Numbered from the stretch's first letter, positions 53,600 to 63,700 are shown. The stretch: DNA of 64,000 bases from DATHTS01 sp965219305 (GCA_965219305.1 OZ244725.1:1860001-1924000); one strand, 5' to 3'. The notes: a model not told the origin generated them from the letters alone. Numbers and translations: made by a program.

Positions 53600-54517
53600 G
53601 TGTCGAAATTGGAATTAAAAATACCGTCGTTTGCGAAAATTAACTGGTTTTTGAATATTTCAGGAAAAAGACCGGACGGATTTCACGAAATCTGCACCGT
53701 TTTTCAGACCGTTTCGCTTTTTGACAATTTAACCTTTTCTGAAAATGCCGAACTCCTTTTAACTTGCGACGATGAACGAATTCCGGTTGATGAGAATAAT
53801 TTGATAATTAAAGCTGCCAAATTTTTGCGCGAAAAATTTAACGTAAAAACAGGCGCGAAGATTCATCTTGAAAAAAATATTCCGTCGCCCGGCGGTTTGG
53901 CGGGAGGTTCTTCAAATGCGGCGGTTGCGTTGGTCGGTTTGGTGACAATTTGGGAATTAGAAATTGAATTTGACGAACTTGAAAAAATCGCGGCGAAGAT
54001 CGGTTCGGATGTTCCGTTTTTTTTGCGCGGCGGAACTGCGCTCGGCTCAGGGCGCGGGACGGAAATCGAATCTTTGCCGAATTTAGAAGAAAAATTTCTT
54101 TTGATCATAACGCCCGATGTAAATGTTTCGACTGTTACGGCTTATAAAAAGTTAAACGCATCGGACTTGACAACAAACGATAATGTCAGTATTCTCCAAG
54201 TTTGTCGGAGAAAGGCAGCCGAAGTTGATTTACGGCGAACGGCTCTGACAAATGATTTTGAAAACGTGATATTTTCCGCTGAACCGGAAATTCAAAAAGT
54301 TAGAAACGAACTTTTGAAGAACGGCGCGATTCAAGCCTTGATGAGCGGCAGCGGAGCGAGCGTTTTCGGTATATTTGACAAAGAACAAACACGGCAAAAT
54401 GCAGTTGAAAAACTAGCCAAATATAAAAATTGGCGAAAGTTTGCCGTAGCGACTGTTTCGAGCGATGAATATCGCAAGGCATTTCCGAAAGAATGCCGAC
54501 GGTTGTTTCCGGGTTAA
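53600..54517 (+). CDS. ispE: 4-diphosphocytidyl-2-C-methyl-D-erythritol kinase
   Basis: The enzyme (305 residues from the GTG at 53600) phosphorylates CDP-methylerythritol in the non-mevalonate isoprenoid pathway. GHMP-kinase features are seen: SFAKINWFLNISGKRPDGFH, ATP loop SPGGLAGGSSNAAVALVGL, AAKIGSDVPFFLRGGTALG and the C-terminal LMSGSGASVFGIF. A TTG start at 53564 is possible but the GTG gives the normal N-terminus. It starts a housekeeping cluster. Confidence 0.94.
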   Translation: MSKLELKIPSFAKINWFLNISGKRPDGFHEICTVFQTVSLFDNLTFSENAELLLTCDDERIPVDENNLIIKAAKFLREKFNVKTGAKIHLEKNIPSPGGLAGGSSNAAVALVGLVTIWELEIEFDELEKIAAKIGSDVPFFLRGGTALGSGRGTEIESLPNLEEKFLLIITPDVNVSTVTAYKKLNASDLTTNDNVSILQVCRRKAAEVDLRRTALTNDFENVIFSAEPEIQKVRNELLKNGAIQALMSGSGASVFGIFDKEQTRQNAVEKLAKYKNWRKFAVATVSSDEYRKAFPKECRRLFPG

Positions 54518-54546
54518 TAAAAAAGTTCTGAAAAGTAAAAGGACAT

Positions 54547-54621
54547 TGGGGCGTAGCCAAGTGGTAAGGCACCTGGTTTTGGTCCAGGCATGCGTAGGTT
54601 CGAATCCTTCCGCCCCAGCCA
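54547..54621 (+). tRNA. tRNA-Gln (TTG anticodon)
   Basis: A 75-nt cloverleaf: acceptor TGGGGCG/CGCCCCA, D arm with AGCCAAGTGGTAAGGC, anticodon stem CCTGG/CCAGG with loop TTTTGGT (anticodon TTG, Gln), T arm with GGTTCGAATCC, and an encoded GCCA 3' end. It lies between ispE and prs, as is common in many bacteria. Confidence 0.96.
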
Positions 54622-54700
54622 TTTTCTTTTTCTATAATTTTAACTACGGAAACGGGTGATTTTGCAAAATCGTCCGTTTTTTGTTTTTTATTCAATAAAA

Positions 54701-55657
54701 ATGAGCGTAACAGGAAGTCTAAAAGTTTTTTCGGGAAGCGCGCACCGCAAATTGGCGGAAGAGATTTGCCAGCATTTGAGCTGTGATCTCGGTTTGTCAA
54801 CGAATGATAGATTTTCCGATGATGAATTTAATTTTCAGATCGGAGAAAATGTGCGCGGTTCGGATGTTTTTATCATTCAGCCGACTTGTCCGCCGAGCGA
54901 CAAACATCTGATGGAACTGCTGATTATGCTCGACGCTTTCGGACGCGCTTCGGCGGAAAGAGTTACGGCGGTGATTCCGTATTTCGGTTACGCGCGTTCA
55001 GACAAAAAAGATCGTCCGCGAGTTCCGGTCGCGGCGAAGTTGGTGGCGAATCTGATCGCCACTGCCGGAGCGGACAGAGTTGTCACGATTGATCTACACG
55101 CTTCGCAGATTCAGGGATTCTTTGATATTCCGGTTGACCATCTTTACGCCGCGCCGATTTTTGTTGATTATTTTCGTGATAATCCGATTGAAGACTTGGT
55201 CGTCGTTTCGCCGGACACGGGCGGCGCAGAACGTGCGCGAGCATATGCGAAACGTCTGAATGCAGAACTTGCGCTGTGCGACAAACGGCGCGAAAAGGCA
55301 AATGTCGCGGAAATTATGAACGTCGTCGGCGATGTCGAAGGGAAGAATTGCCTGATCGTTGACGATATGTGCGACACGGGCGGAACGATCTGCAAAGTTG
55401 CTTCGGCACTTCATAAAGCGGGCGCAAATCATATTTATGCGAGTTTTTCGCACGCGGTTCTTTCGGGAAATGCGGTTGAAAATCTGGGAAATTCGTATGT
55501 TGAAAAAATAATCGTAACGAATACGATTCCGCTCAGGCAGAAAGCACAGCCGTTAAAAGATGCGGGAAAAATCGAAATTTTAAGCGTCGCGCATTTATTG
55601 TCGCGGGCAATTAAATCAATTCACGATGAAACCAGCGTTTCGTCATTGTTTATTTGA
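54701..55657 (+). CDS. prs: Ribose-phosphate pyrophosphokinase
   Basis: The 318-residue enzyme makes PRPP from ribose 5-phosphate and ATP. It starts at the ATG at 54701 (TGSLKVFSGSAHRKLAEEIC). Signatures are FGYARSDKKDRPR (ATP binding), DLHASQIQGFFDIPVDHLYA, VVSPDTGGAERARAYAKRL and the PRPP loop VDDMCDTGGTICKVA. Length and motifs are canonical. Confidence 0.97.
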   Translation: MSVTGSLKVFSGSAHRKLAEEICQHLSCDLGLSTNDRFSDDEFNFQIGENVRGSDVFIIQPTCPPSDKHLMELLIMLDAFGRASAERVTAVIPYFGYARSDKKDRPRVPVAAKLVANLIATAGADRVVTIDLHASQIQGFFDIPVDHLYAAPIFVDYFRDNPIEDLVVVSPDTGGAERARAYAKRLNAELALCDKRREKANVAEIMNVVGDVEGKNCLIVDDMCDTGGTICKVASALHKAGANHIYASFSHAVLSGNAVENLGNSYVEKIIVTNTIPLRQKAQPLKDAGKIEILSVAHLLSRAIKSIHDETSVSSLFI

Positions 55658-55661
55658 AAAT

Positions 55662-55733
55662 GTTAGTCGTTGGTCGTTAGTTGTTAGTTGCAAAAATCAA
55701 CTGACCACTGACCACTGACCACTAACCACTAAC
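55662..55733. repeat. Imperfect palindrome before rplY
   Basis: GTTAGTCGTTGGTCGTTAGT on the left and its inverse around ACTAACCACTAAC on the right are built from a reiterated 7-bp word (GTGGTCA/TGACCAC). It fills the prs-rplY spacer. Confidence 0.7.
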
Positions 55734-55740
55734 AAAATTT

Positions 55741-56418
55741 ATGGCAGAGAAATTTATAATTAAAGCACAAAAAAGAGAGACGCTCGGTTCGAGTTCATCG
55801 CGTCGTCTGAGACGTGAAGGAAAAGTTCCGGTGGCGGTTTACGGCGGCGGCGAAGACAGTTATTCGCTGGTTGCCGAACTCGGCGATCTGGCGGCGATTC
55901 TTCGTTCGGATTCGGGAGTTAATACGGTTTTCACGCTCGATGTCGAAAGCGAAGGCACGAACGACGTTATTTTTCACGACAGACAAATTGATTCGATTAC
56001 TGGAAAATTAATCCACGCCGATCTGCGCCGGATCGCAAAAGGTGAAAAACTGGAACTTACGATTCCGCTTCATTTTATCGGAGAATTGGAATTCGGCGAA
56101 GACGACGAAGAAGGCGGCGTTTTGTCGCAAGCGATGCGCGAAGTCAAAGTTCTTTGTATTCCGAGCAAAATCCCGGAATTTATCGAAGTTGATATTTCCG
56201 GCATTACCGCTGAACATCCGCTGCACGTTTCAGATTTGAAAACCGAAGAAGGCGTGGAAATTCACGAAGACCCGGAATCGGTCGTCGCGTCGGTCGTCTT
56301 TATTAAAGAACTCGACCTCGAACCGACACCGGAAGATGAAGTCGAACAACCTGAAATCGTTGGCGAAGAAGGCGAAGAAGGTGCGGAAACTGAAGGCGAT
56401 TCATCTGACGAAGGTTAA
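55741..56418 (+). CDS. rplY: 50S ribosomal protein L25 (long, CTC form)
   Basis: The 225-residue protein has an L25 domain (about 1-95; KAQKRETLGSSSSRRLRREG, VPVAVYGGG) and a TL5/CTC C-terminal beta domain (about 98-190; SGITAEHPLHVSDLK). A strongly acidic tail (about 195-225; Glu/Gly-rich) follows. It binds 5S rRNA. CTC-form L25 is usual in Acidobacteria and many other phyla. Confidence 0.96.
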   Translation: MAEKFIIKAQKRETLGSSSSRRLRREGKVPVAVYGGGEDSYSLVAELGDLAAILRSDSGVNTVFTLDVESEGTNDVIFHDRQIDSITGKLIHADLRRIAKGEKLELTIPLHFIGELEFGEDDEEGGVLSQAMREVKVLCIPSKIPEFIEVDISGITAEHPLHVSDLKTEEGVEIHEDPESVVASVVFIKELDLEPTPEDEVEQPEIVGEEGEEGAETEGDSSDEG

Positions 56419-56420
56419 TA

Positions 56421-56519
56421 GTTTGGAGTTCCGACTTCAGTCGGTTCACACAAGCGAAGCGAAGTGTGAAACCGACTGCGAAACGCGGCGGAAAGCCAAC
56501 TGAAGTTGGAACTCCAAAC
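56421..56519. repeat. Palindromic repeat between rplY and pth
   Basis: GTTTGGAGTTCCGACTTCAG on the left and CTGAAGTTGGAACTCCAAAC on the right are inverse with two mismatches; inner words (AACCGACTG, CAGTCGGTT; CACTTCGC/GCGAAGTG) also pair. It is a third sequence type of the palindromic repeats in this window. Confidence 0.82.
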
Positions 56520-56525
56520 AAAGAT

Positions 56526-57092
56526 ATGTCGGAAAATTGGCTGATCGCGGGACTCGGAAATCCGGGTTTGAAATACGAAAAAACGCGCCACAATCTCGGC
56601 TTTATGCTGATAGATTTATTGGCGCGCGAAAACGGAGCGCAGATTAAGCGCGAAGAATGCCGTTCGTTGATCGGACGCGCGATAATTGAAAATCAAACGG
56701 TCGAACTCGTCAAACCGCAGACTTTTATGAATTTAAGCGGCGAAGCGGTTTCGTGTCTATTGAAAAAGCCGGAGCGAACGGCGGAAAAATTGATCGTCGT
56801 TTATGACGATCTGGCTTTGCCGCTCGGAAAAATTCGTCTGCGACCGAAAGGTTCGGCGGGCGGACACAACGGCATAAAATCAATGACGGCGTGTCTGCAC
56901 ACGGAAGATTATATCCGCGTCAGAATCGGAATTCAGCCCGAACATCCGATCGGCGATACATCGAGATTCGTTCTCGGCGATTTTTCAAAGGCGGAATTTT
57001 CGGAAGTTGAAAAGGTTTTAGATGAAGCGCACGAAGCGGTCAGAACGATAATTGCCGACGGAATCGAAAAGGCAATGGCAAAATTTAATTGA
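56526..57092 (+). CDS. pth: Peptidyl-tRNA hydrolase
   Basis: The 188-residue enzyme frees tRNA from stalled peptidyl-tRNA. It starts at the ATG at 56526; the longer frame comes from the repeat. Motifs are GLGNPGLKYEKTRHNLGFM (Asn and His of the active site), KPQTFMNLSGEAV, VVYDDLALPLGKIRLR and KGSAGGHNGIKS. Normal length and position beside rplY. Confidence 0.97.
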   Translation: MSENWLIAGLGNPGLKYEKTRHNLGFMLIDLLARENGAQIKREECRSLIGRAIIENQTVELVKPQTFMNLSGEAVSCLLKKPERTAEKLIVVYDDLALPLGKIRLRPKGSAGGHNGIKSMTACLHTEDYIRVRIGIQPEHPIGDTSRFVLGDFSKAEFSEVEKVLDEAHEAVRTIIADGIEKAMAKFN

Positions 57093-57133
57093 ATTGTTGG
57101 TTTATCAAAAATTAACAAAACTTGGAGAATAAA

Positions 57134-57544
57134 ATGGCAGAAAAAAGAGTTTATGAAGTAATGTATATTGCCGATCCGAAAGCGACGGACGAAGACATTA
57201 CAAAGTTGAACGAAGCAATCGGAACTTTGGTTTCGGACGAAGGCGGCGAAATCGTCAAAACCGACGATATGGGCGTTCGTCAGATGGCATATAAAATCAA
57301 ACAATTTACGCAAGGTCGTTATTGTCTGATGGAAATCGAAGGTTCGGGACAGGAAATTGCCGAACTCGAACGACGTTTTCGCGTCAACGATTTGATTTTC
57401 CGTTATATTACAGTTCGTGTTGACGAAGAACGTAAAGCCGCACAAAGAATCGTTGACCGCCGCGAAGACCGAAAGGCTCGCCGCAAATCCGTCGGTCAGA
57501 GCGAACAACAATTAGAATCAACTGAACAAGGTTACAGCGAATAG
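57134..57544 (+). CDS. rpsF: 30S ribosomal protein S6
   Basis: The 136-residue protein starts at the ATG at 57134, behind a GGAG site. The S6 fold is seen in YEVMYIADPKATDEDI and GVRQMAYKIKQFTQGRYCLM and FRVNDLIFRYITVRVDEE. The C-terminus is long and basic/Gln-rich (about 100-136), interacting with S18. Confidence 0.97.
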   Translation: MAEKRVYEVMYIADPKATDEDITKLNEAIGTLVSDEGGEIVKTDDMGVRQMAYKIKQFTQGRYCLMEIEGSGQEIAELERRFRVNDLIFRYITVRVDEERKAAQRIVDRREDRKARRKSVGQSEQQLESTEQGYSE

Positions 57545-57613
57545 TGAATCGTGAACTGTGAATCGTGAATAGAAAAAAATGCTATTCACAATTTACCATT
57601 CACAATTTACGAT
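57544..57613. repeat. Imperfect palindrome between rpsF and rpsR
   Basis: GTGAATCGTGAACTGTGAAT and the inverse words ATTCACAATTTACCATTCAC pair around GAATAG...CTATTC. It overlaps the rpsF stop. The spacing between S6 and S18 genes is otherwise usually short; there is no ssb here. Confidence 0.7.
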
Positions 57614-57637
57614 CTTTAAAGGAGTTTATAAAAAGTT

Positions 57638-57922
57638 ATGGCAGATCAAGATAACGACAAATTTGACGACAGAGATATTGACCCAAACGACGAAGCGGTT
57701 GCGGAGAAAATGCCCCGGCGGTATAACAATCGCCGCCGTTACCAGAGCATTCCCGAATATGTAGATTGGAAAGATGTAGATTTTCTCAACCGCTACATTC
57801 CCGAACGCGGAAAAATTTTGCCGCGCCGCATTTCCGGCGTTTCGGCAAAAGACCAACGCCGTATCGCCACCGCGATCAAACGCGCACGAACGATGGCTTT
57901 AATCCCGTTCGTAACTGATTAA
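57638..57922 (+). CDS. rpsR: 30S ribosomal protein S18
   Basis: The 94-residue protein has the conserved core YVDWKDVDFLNRYIPERGKI, LPRRISGVSAKDQRRIATAI and KRARTMALIPF. An acidic N-terminal extension of about 20 residues (DQDNDKFDDRDIDPND) precedes the usual start of the family. An AAAGGAG site lies upstream. Confidence 0.97.
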   Translation: MADQDNDKFDDRDIDPNDEAVAEKMPRRYNNRRRYQSIPEYVDWKDVDFLNRYIPERGKILPRRISGVSAKDQRRIATAIKRARTMALIPFVTD

Positions 57923-57989
57923 GAATTTAAGATTCAAAATTTAAGATGCAATATTTTAAGATTTCGGATTTTCGATCTTGAATCTTAAT
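57920..57989. repeat. Imperfect palindrome between rpsR and rplI
   Basis: TAAGAATTTAAGATTCAAAA on the left and TTTTCGATCTTGAATCTTAA on the right are imperfect inverses with a reiterated TTAAGAT word. It resembles the rpsF-rpsR spacer in style. Confidence 0.6.
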
Positions 57990-58013
57990 TGTTAAATCAA
58001 CATATAAAATATT

Positions 58014-58574
58014 ATGGCAACAACAAAGATACTTTTACGCGAAGATTTTGAAAACATCGGTGGACGCGGCGAAATTGTGACGGTTAAGGCAGGTTACGCA
58101 CGAAATTATTTAATTCCGCGCGGTTTCGCTCTTTTAGCGACCAAAGGCAACATCAAACAAGTCGAGCAGGAACGCACACACTTATTGAAGAAAGCCGCTG
58201 TCGAACAGACAACCGCCGAAGCGCAGCGCGAACAAATGAGCGGAATTTCGCTTTCATTTGAACGCAAAGTCGGCGAAACCGGACAGCTTTTCGGTTCGGT
58301 TACTTCGATGGACATCACAAATGCTCTGACCGAAAAAGGCTACGAAATTGACCGCCGTCAGGTGCAGTTAAAGGACGTAATTAAAGAAACGGGCGAATTT
58401 ACAGTTCCGGTCAGACTTTACCGCGACGTAATTTTGGAAGTTCCGGTTTCCGTTCTTCCTGAAGGCGGCGAACCGGAAGCCAAGGCAGACAAAAAAGCGA
58501 CCGCGAAAACGGAAGAAAATGATGCATCGGAAACCGAAAATGCAGAAGACGCAGACGAAACTAACGACGAATAA
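58014..58574 (+). CDS. rplI: 50S ribosomal protein L9
   Basis: The 186-residue protein has the N-domain (ILLREDFENIGGRGEIVTVKAG, YARNYLIPRGFA), a central helix and the C-domain (GSVTSMDITNALTEKGYEID). An extension of about 35 residues rich in Glu, Asp, Lys and Ala (about 150-186) goes beyond the usual length near 150. Confidence 0.97.
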   Translation: MATTKILLREDFENIGGRGEIVTVKAGYARNYLIPRGFALLATKGNIKQVEQERTHLLKKAAVEQTTAEAQREQMSGISLSFERKVGETGQLFGSVTSMDITNALTEKGYEIDRRQVQLKDVIKETGEFTVPVRLYRDVILEVPVSVLPEGGEPEAKADKKATAKTEENDASETENAEDADETNDE

Positions 58575-58642
58575 ACGAGATATGAAATCGTAAAATAAAC
58601 ATTCAAATTAACTTTGTCTGTTTAGATTATTTCTTGTAGCAT

Positions 58643-58676
58643 AAAAAGACTGTGAGTTTCGGCTCACGGTCTTTTT
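58643..58676 (+). terminator. Intrinsic terminator after rplI
   Basis: AAAAAGACTGTGAG and CTCACGGTCTTTTT pair (one wobble) around TTTCGG and end in a T-run. It separates the ribosomal genes from dnaB. The spacer from 58677 to 58789 shows no further element. Confidence 0.85.
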
Positions 58677-58789
58677 GATTGTCGGCAGATAGAAAATAGC
58701 GGTTAGCTATAATCTCACGCTACTTATATAATTTTTAATCTTCCTTAAAACGAAAACAGCAAACTGCTGACAATTAACCGCTGACAAAT

Positions 58790-60148
58790 ATGGCATACGG
58801 CTCAAACACTGTTCGTGAACAATATCTCGAAAAACCTTTACCGTCGAGTGAGGAAAGCGAACGTGCGATTTTAGGCGCGATTATTTTGGATAATGCGCTG
58901 ATCGCTCAAGCCATCGAACAACTTCAGCCGGCAGATTTTTATTCACCTTTGCATCGCCAAATCTTTAAAGCGATGGTCAATCTGTTCGAGCAAAGCCAGC
59001 GCATTGATCCGATTTTAATTGGCGAAGAGTTAAAAAAAGAAGGAATTTTAGATTCGGTCGGCGGCGTTTCGACGATTACTAATTTAACTTTCGGACTGCC
59101 GCATTTTTCCGATCTGACGAGTTACACAAAAGTCGTCAAAGATAAATCAATCGTCCGAAATTTAATAAAAGTCTGCAATCAAATCACGAGCGAAGCCTTA
59201 GCCGAAGAAGACGATGCGAGCGCGATTTTAGATAACGCCGAACGAATGATCTTTGCGCTCGCCGAAGAACGAACGCGCCAAGGTTTTTCACACATTCAAC
59301 CCGTCGCCGAAACGGTCTTTCAGAAAGTTCAGGAATTTGCCAAACGCGAATCACACGCGCTCACTGGACTTGCGACGGGTTTTGCAGATTTAGATCAGAA
59401 AACTTCCGGTTTGCAGCCGACGGATTTGATTATTCTCGCCGGAAGACCTTCAATGGGAAAAACGGCTTTAGGCTTAACTATTGCACAAAATGCAGCCGTT
59501 CAGGAAAATGCCGTGATCGCAGTTTTCTCGCTCGAAATGTCGAAAGAGCAGCTTGTAATGCGTATGCTCAGTTCTGAGGCGAGAGTTGACGCGCACCGTT
59601 TTCGGACTGGATTTTTGATTCAAGACGAATGGGGCAGAATCGCGCAGGCGGTCGGAAAACTTTCCGAAGCGAGATTTTTTATTGACGACACACCGGGAAT
59701 TTCCGTGTTGGAGATGCGCGCGAAAACTCGCCGTCTGGTTGCCGAACAGAAAAAACTCGATTTGATAATGGTTGACTATATGCAGTTGATGACTGGTTCG
59801 GGGCGCGTCGAATCGCGTCAACAGGAAGTTTCACAGATCTCGCGCGAACTCAAAGGTTTAGCAAAGGAATTAGGCGTTCCGGTTCTTGCACTTTCTCAAC
59901 TTTCCCGTGCGGCGGAAGCGCGAAATCCGCCGAAACCGCTGATGTCAGACCTTCGTGAGTCCGGCTCGATTGAGCAAGATGCAGATTTAGTCGCGTTTAT
60001 TTACCGCGAGGAATACTACAAACCATCTGACGAAAACGCCGGAATTGCAGAAGTTATAATCGCCAAACAAAGAAACGGTCCGACGGGAACTGTGAAATTG
60101 GCGTTTTTGAAAGAATTTACGAGATTTGAGAATTTTTACGGCGAATAA
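58790..60148 (+). CDS. dnaB: Replicative DNA helicase DnaB
   Basis: The 452-residue protein has the N-terminal domain (about 18-120; PSSEESERAILGAIILDNAL), a linker and the RecA-like motor: Walker A AGRPSMGKTALGL, Walker B LIMVDYMQLM, motif H4 LSQLSRAAEARNPPKPLMSD, the DLRESGSIEQDADLVAFIYR region. It unwinds DNA at the replication fork. No intein is seen. Its place after rplI is common. Confidence 0.97.
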   Translation: MAYGSNTVREQYLEKPLPSSEESERAILGAIILDNALIAQAIEQLQPADFYSPLHRQIFKAMVNLFEQSQRIDPILIGEELKKEGILDSVGGVSTITNLTFGLPHFSDLTSYTKVVKDKSIVRNLIKVCNQITSEALAEEDDASAILDNAERMIFALAEERTRQGFSHIQPVAETVFQKVQEFAKRESHALTGLATGFADLDQKTSGLQPTDLIILAGRPSMGKTALGLTIAQNAAVQENAVIAVFSLEMSKEQLVMRMLSSEARVDAHRFRTGFLIQDEWGRIAQAVGKLSEARFFIDDTPGISVLEMRAKTRRLVAEQKKLDLIMVDYMQLMTGSGRVESRQQEVSQISRELKGLAKELGVPVLALSQLSRAAEARNPPKPLMSDLRESGSIEQDADLVAFIYREEYYKPSDENAGIAEVIIAKQRNGPTGTVKLAFLKEFTRFENFYGE

Positions 60149-60169
60149 TAAAATTTGAATTATAAAAAT

Positions 60170-60694
60170 ATGAACGAAGATTTAAAATTTCCGATTGGAA
60201 AATTTGATAAAAGTATTGAAATCACGGATCAAATTCGAGACGGTTTTATCAGCGATTTGCGGGAATTGCCCTTAAAGGTGCGTTCTGCGGTCGAAAGTTT
60301 AGGCGACGACGGGCTTGAAACTCCTTATCGCCCGGAAGGTTGGACGGTTCGGCAGGTTGTTCATCACATCGCGGACAGTCATCTGAACGCATTTTGCCGA
60401 ATAAAACTGGCTTTGACTGAAGATAAACCGACAATTCGACCTTATGAAGAAGCGGATTGGGCGAAACTTTCCGACAGCGAATTGCCGCTTGAACCTTCGA
60501 TTAAAATTATCGAAGGAGTTCATACAAGACTTGTGGAAATTTTATTGAATTTGAGCGACGAGGATTTTAAGCGCAAACTGATTCATCCAGACTCAGGCGA
60601 ATGGACGGTCGAGCAGATGGTCGGACTTTACGCGTGGCACGGAAAACACCATACGTCGCATATTAAACAAGCCGGAAGAATTAATGATGAATAA
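60170..60694 (+). CDS. YfiT/BstA-like DinB-fold metal-dependent transferase
   Basis: The 174-residue protein starts at the ATG at 60170, with a TTG possible at 60155. It matches YfiT (bacillithiol S-transferase-like): FPIGKFDKSIEITDQIRDGF, YRPEGWTVRQVVHHIADSHLNAF, RPYEEADWAKLSDSE and YAWHGKHHTSHIKQ. The His residues of VVHHIADSH and HGKHHTSHI form the metal site. It probably transfers a thiol or hydrolyses a small substrate; bacillithiol synthesis in this organism is not shown in the window. Confidence 0.88.
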   Translation: MNEDLKFPIGKFDKSIEITDQIRDGFISDLRELPLKVRSAVESLGDDGLETPYRPEGWTVRQVVHHIADSHLNAFCRIKLALTEDKPTIRPYEEADWAKLSDSELPLEPSIKIIEGVHTRLVEILLNLSDEDFKRKLIHPDSGEWTVEQMVGLYAWHGKHHTSHIKQAGRINDE

Positions 60695-60705
60695 ATCGAG
60701 ATAAT

Positions 60706-63700
60706 TTATTCCTTAAACCGGCTCAAAACTTTTTGTAAAACGATCAATTCCTGATTGGAAAAATCAGTTTGATCGTTTTTTTCTTTCAAGCGCAAAATCA
60801 AATTAGTCGCCGGAACGGAAAACTCATCGTCTTGTTTTGAAATTTCATCGAGTATCGGCGTTAGGTCTTCGTCAAGCATTTGAAGAGTTCGGCGATAACT
60901 TGTGCGTCCTTGATCTATATTTTTCCGCAGAGTTTCCGGCAATTTTTCCCATTCATTTATTTGCGACAAGTTAAACGAACACGCGCAAAACGGATGTTTG
61001 TTCAGGATTTCACGCACATCGAAATGACAATCCAGTTCTTTGAATTGGCGGCAATTTTTTTTTGCTTCTTCCCAAAATGCCGGACGGAAAATCTCAAATC
61101 TTGAAAGACTTTCAAATTCCCACCAAGCGTCGCTTCTCATTATCTCGTCGAAATTTTCCTGTAAATGATGCGATTTCATTATAAAATCGTGATTAAAGGC
61201 GAAATGATCACTGTATTTTGTTAGAAATTCCTGCCACAAATTTTCGAGTTCGCGGTTCATCGCAAGACTCGGCTGATGATAATTTTCTTCTAAAAGTTCA
61301 AGAATTTTCTCGCGCAGCACTTCGAGTTCGTCGTCATCGGTATTTTCGCAAATCGCCAGATAAGACCAGATTTTTTCGCGGGTTTTTACGCCGTTTATGA
61401 AATCGTCGAGAATGACGAGATTCTTTGTTGTGCTGAAAAATTCTTCTTCCGAATCGGAAAATGTATCGGCAATACGGTGCAGACCTTCTTCGAGCGAGAT
61501 GAAATTTTCCAAGACCGATTTAACGATTTCGGCGACAGTGCCGAATGTTTTGTCGGCTTGAACGGAAATTGCCCAAATTTTTACATTTAAAATATCGTCA
61601 GCCAGAGCATTAAAACGCTTGATAATGCCGGATTCATTCCATTCGGAAAGCCAGTTGTTTAACGCCGTCGTTATCGCTTCGGTGTCTTCCGGCACGTCAA
61701 TCGTTCTGAAATTATGTGCGCCGGTCAAAATCGTCGCCCATTCCGTCAAACGCTGACTGCTGTAAACTTTTCCGGCTGGTTTGGCGATGCCTTCAATGTC
61801 GTCCCAGATTATCTTTAAATCGAGTGAACGGCGGCTGATTCTATCGCCTTTGGTCGTGATAAATTCTATCTGACGTTGAGCAACCAGCGCGGTTAAAATC
61901 AAATGCTGTGCCTCACGCACCAAGCCGAAAGGTTGTTGTTTCAGATTTTCGTTGATCGTTTTTAGTGAAACGGTGTTACCTTGATTTTGGTCGGCGAGTT
62001 CTAAAATTTTACTTGCCAGCGGCAACTGCTTTAATTTGGCTTCGGTTTCGATTATATATTTATCGTTATGAAGCGTTACCAAACCGAGCGGTAAAGCGAA
62101 AAGTTCCGCAAGTCTCTGCGTTTCGGCGAGATTTAAGTTCGCGCCGCCGAAAAGATTATTGACCAGCGAAGTAACTTCAATCATTCCGAGAGTTTCGGCA
62201 AAATACGGGTGATTTGAAAACCGACCTTCAAAAAGCGGTTCGAGCATCACGGAAAACATTCCCGATAAATTTGACTCGCTTTTGGCTTCGTCGGAAAATT
62301 CAATATCGAATCCGTCAATAACGATTTTTGCATCGTCAAAAAATATTCTCGTAAAGATTTTTTCAACCGCTAAAGTGTGCGAATGTCCGGCAGCACGAAT
62401 TTGTTCGCCGTATTCAGCGCGCAGATATTCATCGCTTAGAAGTGCGAAAAATCTTAAAAGTGTGTCCCGTTCTTCTTTACGAAATCGAGCGGGTTTCCAA
62501 AACACTTTCGGAACTTCGCTCAAAGAACCGTTTTCTAGAATTTCATCATACGGATTAATGATGAGCAATTCCCAATCGAGTAATCCGTTACTCGTCGGTA
62601 AAGTTTCTTCTTCATCCCAACTCCACGAAATTCGTCCGCGCCGATGTCCGCCGCGCCAGACGATCTGGCTGTCCATCCAATTCGCATCGTCAGACATATT
62701 CCAATCCGTAAAACGCTCGCGCAGCATCCGGCGTAGAATTTTTATAATGACAACAGGCGGAATTTTAGCAGCGGTTTCTGCCAATGCGTTGTTGAAACTT
62801 TCTTTATTCTCGGTTTTTAAATAATATCGGACTTCCCTGCCTTCTTCCGCCGTTCTTATAATATTTTCCGGCAATGCCGATGCGAAACTGTCGAGAATTT
62901 TGTTGATTTCCCCGATTGATTTGTCCGGTTCATTTTCATCATAAATCAGCATCGCCGCGCCGATTTCCCCTGCATTTATTCCTTCTCCGTCAAGCGATAA
63001 AAGTAAAAGTGCTTTTAATATCAATTTGGCGTGAAGCCGCTGCATCACGGGAATCTGACCGATAACTTCCGAATTGATTTTGTCAAAGGCGGCAAAAGTT
63101 TCCTTTAAATCATCAACTTTTCGCAGAGAATTTTCTACGCGGTCAAAAACTTCATCCAGCGTAATCAGAGACGAAGCCGGACGACCTTTGATTTTCTCGC
63201 CCGCCACGGACGCAAATCCGAGCATCGCAAATTCGGGAACATAAAGTCGGACAAACGGCGCGATCTCTAAAATTACCGGATGCATCGGGTAAAGCGATGT
63301 AAAACGCTGTTCGCTCCAACGAAAGTTTGGCAAAACCCCGCGAAAATATTCGTAAATATCGTGAAGAAGTCCGCGCGTCTGACGGTGTTTCGGGAAAATA
63401 TGAGTGTCAACGATTCGGTAAAGATGTTCCTGATCGAGATAATCAATTCCGAATAAAGCTGAAATCGAAGCATTTACGCCGTCCGCTCCGGCGATGTCGT
63501 CATCGAGCGCGACGGCTGTGAAAATATTTAAATTTGCGGCAATCTCCGCAATCTCGCCGAGCAAAGCACCGTCATCACGCGCAACACGCGACTCGCGTTC
63601 GAGTGCCGTGTCAAAAATCAAAACGAACGGCAATTCAGTGTCATTTTTCGCTGCCGTCTTTAATAAAGTTCGCAAATCACTGTTTAGTGTTTGAGCATCT

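Noticed and set aside
55662..55733. Reiterated words in spacers as CRISPR repeats
   Set aside because: The units are 7-10 bp, adjacent or inverted, without regular spacers, and no cas genes are in the window.
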